This document shows positions 58,862 through 64,000 of a stretch of 64,000 nucleotides of DNA, one piece after another (position 1 is the stretch's first letter; every line of letters starts with the position of its first letter). Made by a program: the position numbers and the translations under genes. The DNA lies in NCBI GenBank assembly GCA_022563195.1, contig JADFNV010000008.1:1-64000 (forward strand), written 5' to 3'. The notes under the pieces were generated by a model. It had not been told where the DNA came from. It made no database searches and was given only the letters and a program-made list of their open reading frames with translations. This stretch comes from Pseudomonadota bacterium. Its GTDB lineage: Bacteria > Pseudomonadota > Gammaproteobacteria > Steroidobacterales > Woeseiaceae.

Positions 58862-59656
58862 TCAGCAGATGCTGAGCTGGAACGGTACGTCCTGGCCGGT
58901 TTGCATCGCGCGGCTGTCGATTGTCGACCACTCGAGGAAGCGCACGGTAAAGCGGAGCTGGCTGCCGCTGATTTCGGGATAGAGCGAGCTGTCTTCGAGC
59001 AGGTTGATGCGCAGCAGGCGGCAATGCTCATCCTTTTGCAAGTTGTGCTTGAACATGCCGTTGATGGCGAGCTTATCCACCGGTAGCGCGCTTTCGCGAA
59101 TCAGCCACAGCACTTCGGTGACTGCGTCGCACAGCGGTCGAATCGCATTGATCCATATCAACAGGTCCTGCTGGCGTCTTGTATAGGGTTGGCGCAGCCA
59201 ATGACTGTACTCGGGAAGATCAAACTCGCAGGTACCACCGGGAATAGTGCTGCGGTTCTTGATTGCGTTGAGGAAATCGGATTCCTTGAGCGGCTGCAGA
59301 AACTGAGTTCCCGCGCCACCGACGTCGTTACGACTCTCGATGAGGTTTCGTATCAGTGTATCGAGTCGACCGGAGTCGACTTCGGGCTGACTCTGGTATC
59401 GCTGCAGAACACCGAGTTGCTGATCAACTTCCTTATGAACCTCGCTGCGAACATCGCCACGAGCCAGGATCGCGGTGATCTCGAGCAGGCTCGTAATGGT
59501 CGCTCGAGTGGCCCAGTCGCTCTCGAGTTCATTGTTGTAGAGCATCTGCTGGTAGAGAAACTCGAGCCTCATAAACGTCCGCATTCGTTCAGAGACGGGT
59601 TGCTCGTAGTACGCTGGCTCAGCGTGAGCGGCAATTTTTCTCGCAGGTTTCGCCAT
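58862..59656 (-). CDS. zapD: Cell division protein ZapD
   Basis: A 264-residue cytoplasmic FtsZ-bundling protein (DUF1342). YEQPVSERMRTFMRLEFLYQQ at residues 17-37 is the family signature. The helical N-terminal region continues to about 115, and a beta-strand C-terminal domain follows (FDLPEYSHWL, FMFKHNLQKDEHCRLLRI-like). It connects the pil/coaE block to the FtsZ ring made from the dcw cluster. It lies 68 bp downstream of coaE on the same strand. Confidence 0.95.
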   Translation of the reverse strand: MAKPARKIAAHAEPAYYEQPVSERMRTFMRLEFLYQQMLYNNELESDWATRATITSLLEITAILARGDVRSEVHKEVDQQLGVLQRYQSQPEVDSGRLDTLIRNLIESRNDVGGAGTQFLQPLKESDFLNAIKNRSTIPGGTCEFDLPEYSHWLRQPYTRRQQDLLIWINAIRPLCDAVTEVLWLIRESALPVDKLAINGMFKHNLQKDEHCRLLRINLLEDSSLYPEISGSQLRFTVRFLEWSTIDSRAMQTGQDVPFQLSIC

Positions 59657-59724
59657 CAGGCTATTTTGCGCTACACCATGCTCTCAGGCAAATGCGTGCA
59701 AGCGTGGACGGCCGCCAGCCCGGG

Positions 59725-60357
59725 CTAGAGAGCCTTTGCCAGTTGGATGTAGGTGTCGTGCAGCGTATCGACCTGGGAGCGTGTCGCATCGAGGCTCGCA
59801 TCGTTGTAGATGACATCGTCAGCGATCGCGAGGCGCTCCTCACGGCTCGCCTGGGCCGCCAGGATACGTTGTGCCTGCTCCGGCGACTCTTCGTCTCGTA
59901 GCAGAAGTCGCTGAATCTGGATTTTTTGGTCACAATCGACCACAAGAATTCGATCGACAAGGTCCTTGAGCGGCGATTCGGTCAGCAGCGGCACGACGAT
60001 CAGCTGATAGTCGCCTCCGGCTGCTTTGGCCTGATAAATCGTTTCCTGCTGAATGCTCGGGTGCATAATCGCCTCGAGCTGGCGCCTCTGCCCTGCGTCG
60101 GCAAAAACCAGCTTACGCAAAGCCGATCGGTCGAGAGCTCCGTCGTCGTCAAAAACATCGTTGCCGAACAATGCGCGGATTGCATCCAGGGCGGGCTCTC
60201 CCGGCATGACGATCTGCCGCGCGATGACGTCGGTGTCGATTACCGGCACGCCGTGGTCTGCGAACATGTCGGCAACGATCGACTTGCCACTCGCGATACC
60301 GCCAGTGAGTCCAACGCGCATCGGTGCAGGAACCGCGATGCGGTCTTCGGAAGTCAC
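59725..60357 (-). CDS. coaE: Dephospho-CoA kinase
   Basis: A 210-residue kinase that catalyses the last step of coenzyme A synthesis. The P-loop GLTGGIASGKS is near residue 16. DTDVIARQIV, the lid HPSIQ segment and VVPLLTES follow, with the C-terminal AIADDVIYNDASLDATRSQVD. The start chosen is a GTG at 60357, immediately after the pilD stop (TAAGTG). An ATG 12 codons later (60321) would give an N-terminus like E. coli CoaE. Probably translationally coupled to pilD. Confidence 0.94.
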   Translation of the reverse strand: MTSEDRIAVPAPMRVGLTGGIASGKSIVADMFADHGVPVIDTDVIARQIVMPGEPALDAIRALFGNDVFDDDGALDRSALRKLVFADAGQRRQLEAIMHPSIQQETIYQAKAAGGDYQLIVVPLLTESPLKDLVDRILVVDCDQKIQIQRLLLRDEESPEQAQRILAAQASREERLAIADDVIYNDASLDATRSQVDTLHDTYIQLAKAL

Positions 60358-61242
60358 TTACAGAAAGGTGTCCAGATAGGTGTTCCTGATGGCCTCGCCG
60401 TAGAGCATTGCGATCCAGCCCGCGGCAGCGAGGTACGGGCCGAACGGAATGGGTAACTGACGATCGCGACCGCGAAAGATGATCATGGCGATGCCGATGA
60501 CCGCACCGACCACAGCCGACATCATGATGATTACCGGCAAGGCCTGCCAGCCGAGCCAGGCACCCAGTGCCGCGAGCAGCTTGAAGTCGCCGAATCCCAT
60601 GCCTTCTTTTCCGGTCACCATCTTGAAGAGCTGGTACACACTCCAGAGGCTCAGGTAGCCGGCTATCGCGCCGACGATGCTGTCCTGCGGCGAAACAAAC
60701 AAGGTCTCGGTGCCCGCCATTGGATGAAAAAGGCTCATCGCCAGGCCGGCCCAAAGCAGCGGCATGACGATGGAGTCGGGGATTAGCTGGTGATCGTAGT
60801 CGATCATGCTGATGGACACGAGTACGCAGCTCAGACCCATTGCCATCAAAGCTTCCCAGCCGAAGCCGAAGTGCCAGGCGCAAACGGCCGCCAGGACCGC
60901 CGTAAGCATTTCGATAAGCGGATAACGCGCAGAGATCTTTTGCTTGCAGCTGGCGCATTTCCGACCGAGCAGAAGATAACTCAACACGGGTATGTTCTGC
61001 CACGTCATGATGGCCTCGCCACACGATGGGCAGTGCGAGCGTGGCACGATGATATTGAATGAACCTTCAGGAAGATCCGCCGCCGGCGTACTGGATATTT
61101 CCAAGCACTGATCCCGCCACTCGCGCTGCATCATTATCGGCAATCGATAGATGACGACATTCAGAAAACTGCCGATTATCAATGCGAACGCGAATACGAC
61201 GGCGATGAATACCGCGGGTGACTGGGTAAATAGTTCAGCCAT
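60358..61242 (-). CDS. pilD: Type IV prepilin peptidase/N-methyltransferase
   Basis: A 294-residue inner-membrane aspartic peptidase that cleaves and methylates prepilins and type II secretion pseudopilins. The cytoplasmic zinc domain has Cys71, Cys74, Cys96 and Cys99 (CPSC and CASC). Catalytic Asp residues lie in SMIDYDHQLIPDSI and the GxGD motif GFGDFKLLAALG. About eight helices are predicted. It sits between pilC and coaE, the conserved order, but a terminator-like hairpin separates it from pilC. Confidence 0.96.
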   Translation of the reverse strand: MAELFTQSPAVFIAVVFAFALIIGSFLNVVIYRLPIMMQREWRDQCLEISSTPAADLPEGSFNIIVPRSHCPSCGEAIMTWQNIPVLSYLLLGRKCASCKQKISARYPLIEMLTAVLAAVCAWHFGFGWEALMAMGLSCVLVSISMIDYDHQLIPDSIVMPLLWAGLAMSLFHPMAGTETLFVSPQDSIVGAIAGYLSLWSVYQLFKMVTGKEGMGFGDFKLLAALGAWLGWQALPVIIMMSAVVGAVIGIAMIIFRGRDRQLPIPFGPYLAAAGWIAMLYGEAIRNTYLDTFL

Positions 61243-61269
61243 CCTGCTCCTCCAGCATCACTGAATAGC

Positions 61270-61312
61270 TTCCAAAAGAAAACGGCGACCGGAGTTTCCT
61301 CCGAACGCCGTT
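61270..61312 (-). terminator. Intrinsic terminator-like hairpin between pilC and pilD
   Basis: On the minus strand, AACGGCG (61312-61306) pairs with CGCCGTT (61287-61281), and CGGAG pairs with CTCCG inside, around a GAAA loop. TTCTTTTGG follows at once. Stem and T-rich tail are typical of Rho-independent termination. It follows the pilC stop by about 28 bases and precedes the pilD start by about 30. Confidence 0.75.
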
Positions 61313-61339
61313 GCAATGCAAACGTGTGGCTCGTGCCTT

Positions 61340-62560
61340 CTAAATTACTGCTCCCATCTTGAAGATCGGCAGGTACATGGCGACGACGAGGCCGCCGACC
61401 AGCACGCCGAGAATCGCCATAATCATCGGCTCCAGTAAGCTCGAAAGGTTATCAACGGCATTGTCGACATCTTCTTCAAAAAAATCTGCAACCTTGGATG
61501 ACATCTCGTCGAGAGAGCCTGATTCCTCTCCGACTGCAATCATCTGAATTACCATGTTCGGGAACAGGCCGGTATTTTCCATGGATTGCTGTAGTGTTTG
61601 ACCCGTTGATACCTCGTCACGCATTTCGAGAACACCTATCTCGAAGACGATGTTGCCCGTAGCGCCAGCAACTGATTCAAGCGCCTCAACCAATGGCACG
61701 CCGGCCGCGAACATTGTTGACAGCGTACGCGCATAGCGTGCGACGGCCGCCTTCCGCAGGATCGAGCCAATAACTGGCATCTTGAGTGACATGCGATCAA
61801 GAAAGTGTCGCATTTTTCGTGAGCGTTTCTGAAAGTATAAGAATGTGCTGACGCTGCCGCCCATCAGGATGGCTATGAAGATGCCCTTTTCACGGACGAA
61901 TACCGACAAGTCGATAATCATTCGGGTAAAGGATGGCAGGTCTGCGCCAAAGCCCTTGAACAGGTCCTCAAACGCCGGGATCACGAAGATCAATAGAATG
62001 GTTGTCACGACAAATGCGACAACAACTACCGCTGCCGGATAGGTCAGTGCCTTCTTGATTTTCTTTTTCAGTGCCTCGGTTTTTTCCTTGTACGTTGCAA
62101 TCTTCTCGAGAAGGGTCTCGAGTGCGCCAGCTTGCTCGCCAGCCTCAACGAGATTGACAAACAGGTCGTCGAAATAAAGCGGATGTTTCGCTAATGCTTC
62201 GGCGAGCGCGCTGCCACCCTCTACATCGGCTTTGACAGCCATTATTAGCCTCTGCATCGCAGCATTCTCGTGACCATTGCCGACGATTTCGAACGATTGC
62301 ACGAGCGGAATTCCGGCGGCGAGCATTGTCGCTAGCTGGCGGCTGAAGAGGGCGATGTCACCGGGGGTAATGGTGCCGCCACCCGAAAATATCCCGGCTC
62401 TTTGTTTCCTGACGCGAGTCGGTACTACGCCTTTGCGTCGCAGGTCAGCACGCACAGCAGCCTCGTTTGCCGCCATGCTCTTGCCTTTAACTTTATGGCC
62501 CTTTCTGTCGGTACCTTCCCAGACAAAAGGGACGTTGCCCATTACTGCTGATTCAGCCAT
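61340..62560 (-). CDS. pilC: Type IV pilus inner-membrane platform protein PilC
   Basis: A 406-residue GspF-family protein that forms the membrane base of the pilus motor. There are two repeated T2SSF domains (about residues 70-195 and 270-395), each with helices and an acidic Glu near the end (LVEAGEQAGALETLL and AVGEESGSLDEM). Three membrane helices lie near 175-200, 225-245 and 375-400. It interacts with PilB and PilT ATPases. It lies 28 bp after pilB. Confidence 0.96.
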   Translation of the reverse strand: MAESAVMGNVPFVWEGTDRKGHKVKGKSMAANEAAVRADLRRKGVVPTRVRKQRAGIFSGGGTITPGDIALFSRQLATMLAAGIPLVQSFEIVGNGHENAAMQRLIMAVKADVEGGSALAEALAKHPLYFDDLFVNLVEAGEQAGALETLLEKIATYKEKTEALKKKIKKALTYPAAVVVVAFVVTTILLIFVIPAFEDLFKGFGADLPSFTRMIIDLSVFVREKGIFIAILMGGSVSTFLYFQKRSRKMRHFLDRMSLKMPVIGSILRKAAVARYARTLSTMFAAGVPLVEALESVAGATGNIVFEIGVLEMRDEVSTGQTLQQSMENTGLFPNMVIQMIAVGEESGSLDEMSSKVADFFEEDVDNAVDNLSSLLEPMIMAILGVLVGGLVVAMYLPIFKMGAVI

Positions 62561-62588
62561 TTTCTTCGTCCATTAGCGAGGTCGAAAA

Positions 62589-64000
<1,412 letters not shown>

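Overview
The window is a gene-dense bacterial chromosome segment of about 64 kb, with moderately high GC and almost entirely housekeeping genes. Gene content and order point to a gammaproteobacterium: tkt-gap-pgk-pyk, kdsD-kdsC-lptCAB-rpoN-hpf-ptsN-rapZ, ibaG-murA, petABC-sspAB, yraN/lpoA/rsmI/rnpB followed by a complete mraZ-to-lpxC dcw cluster, dciA-secA, and pilB-pilC-pilD-coaE-zapD. The Gap protein resembles the Chromatiales/alphaproteobacterial type rather than the enteric type, so a lineage near Chromatiales/Woeseiales is plausible. No 16S gene is present, so this placement is an inference.

Layout. Positions 1-7650 hold central carbon metabolism: the metK start (minus), then tkt, gap, pgk and pyk (plus), with a PhoX-like gene broken by two frameshifts between pgk and pyk. 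Positions 7650-17640 hold a 268-bp inverted-repeat element, a penicillin-acylase-family hydrolase, a MoxR/VWA pair, an exported Bcp-type peroxiredoxin, a patatin-like lipase, mgtE, a perfect 33-bp inverted repeat, and then rapZ-ptsN-hpf. Positions 17800-23650 hold rpoN with the LPS genes lptB, lptA, lptC, kdsC, kdsD and a YrbG-type exchanger, all on the minus strand. Positions 23800-32840 hold ibaG-murA, a DegS/AlgW-type protease, petABC (cytochrome bc1), sspAB, yraN and an LpoA-type lipoprotein. Positions 32880-53340 hold rsmI, rnpB (RNase P RNA) and the dcw cluster: mraZ, rsmH, ftsL, ftsI, murE, murF, mraY, murD, ftsW, murG, murC, murB, ddl, ftsQ, ftsA, ftsZ, lpxC. Positions 53370-58430 hold dciA, a cyclic-di-GMP-I riboswitch upstream of an M23 peptidase, secA with an extra segment, and mutT. 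Positions 58430-64000 hold a repeat-rich non-coding gap, then zapD, coaE, pilD, pilC and the 3' part of pilB on the minus strand.

Most of the window builds the envelope. MurA to Ddl make the peptidoglycan precursor, FtsI/FtsW/FtsQ/FtsL/FtsA/FtsZ/ZapD make the septum, and LpxC, KdsC, KdsD and LptABC supply and export LPS. Many neighbouring stops and starts overlap by 1-4 bases (ATGA-type), which indicates translational coupling in long operons.

The least expected features are non-coding: the c-di-GMP riboswitch in front of a cell-wall peptidase gene, and several families of palindromic elements. Three of those elements sit exactly on stop codons (pyk; murA and the degS-like gene; rapZ). No CRISPR array, prophage, transposase gene, tRNA or complete insertion sequence was seen.
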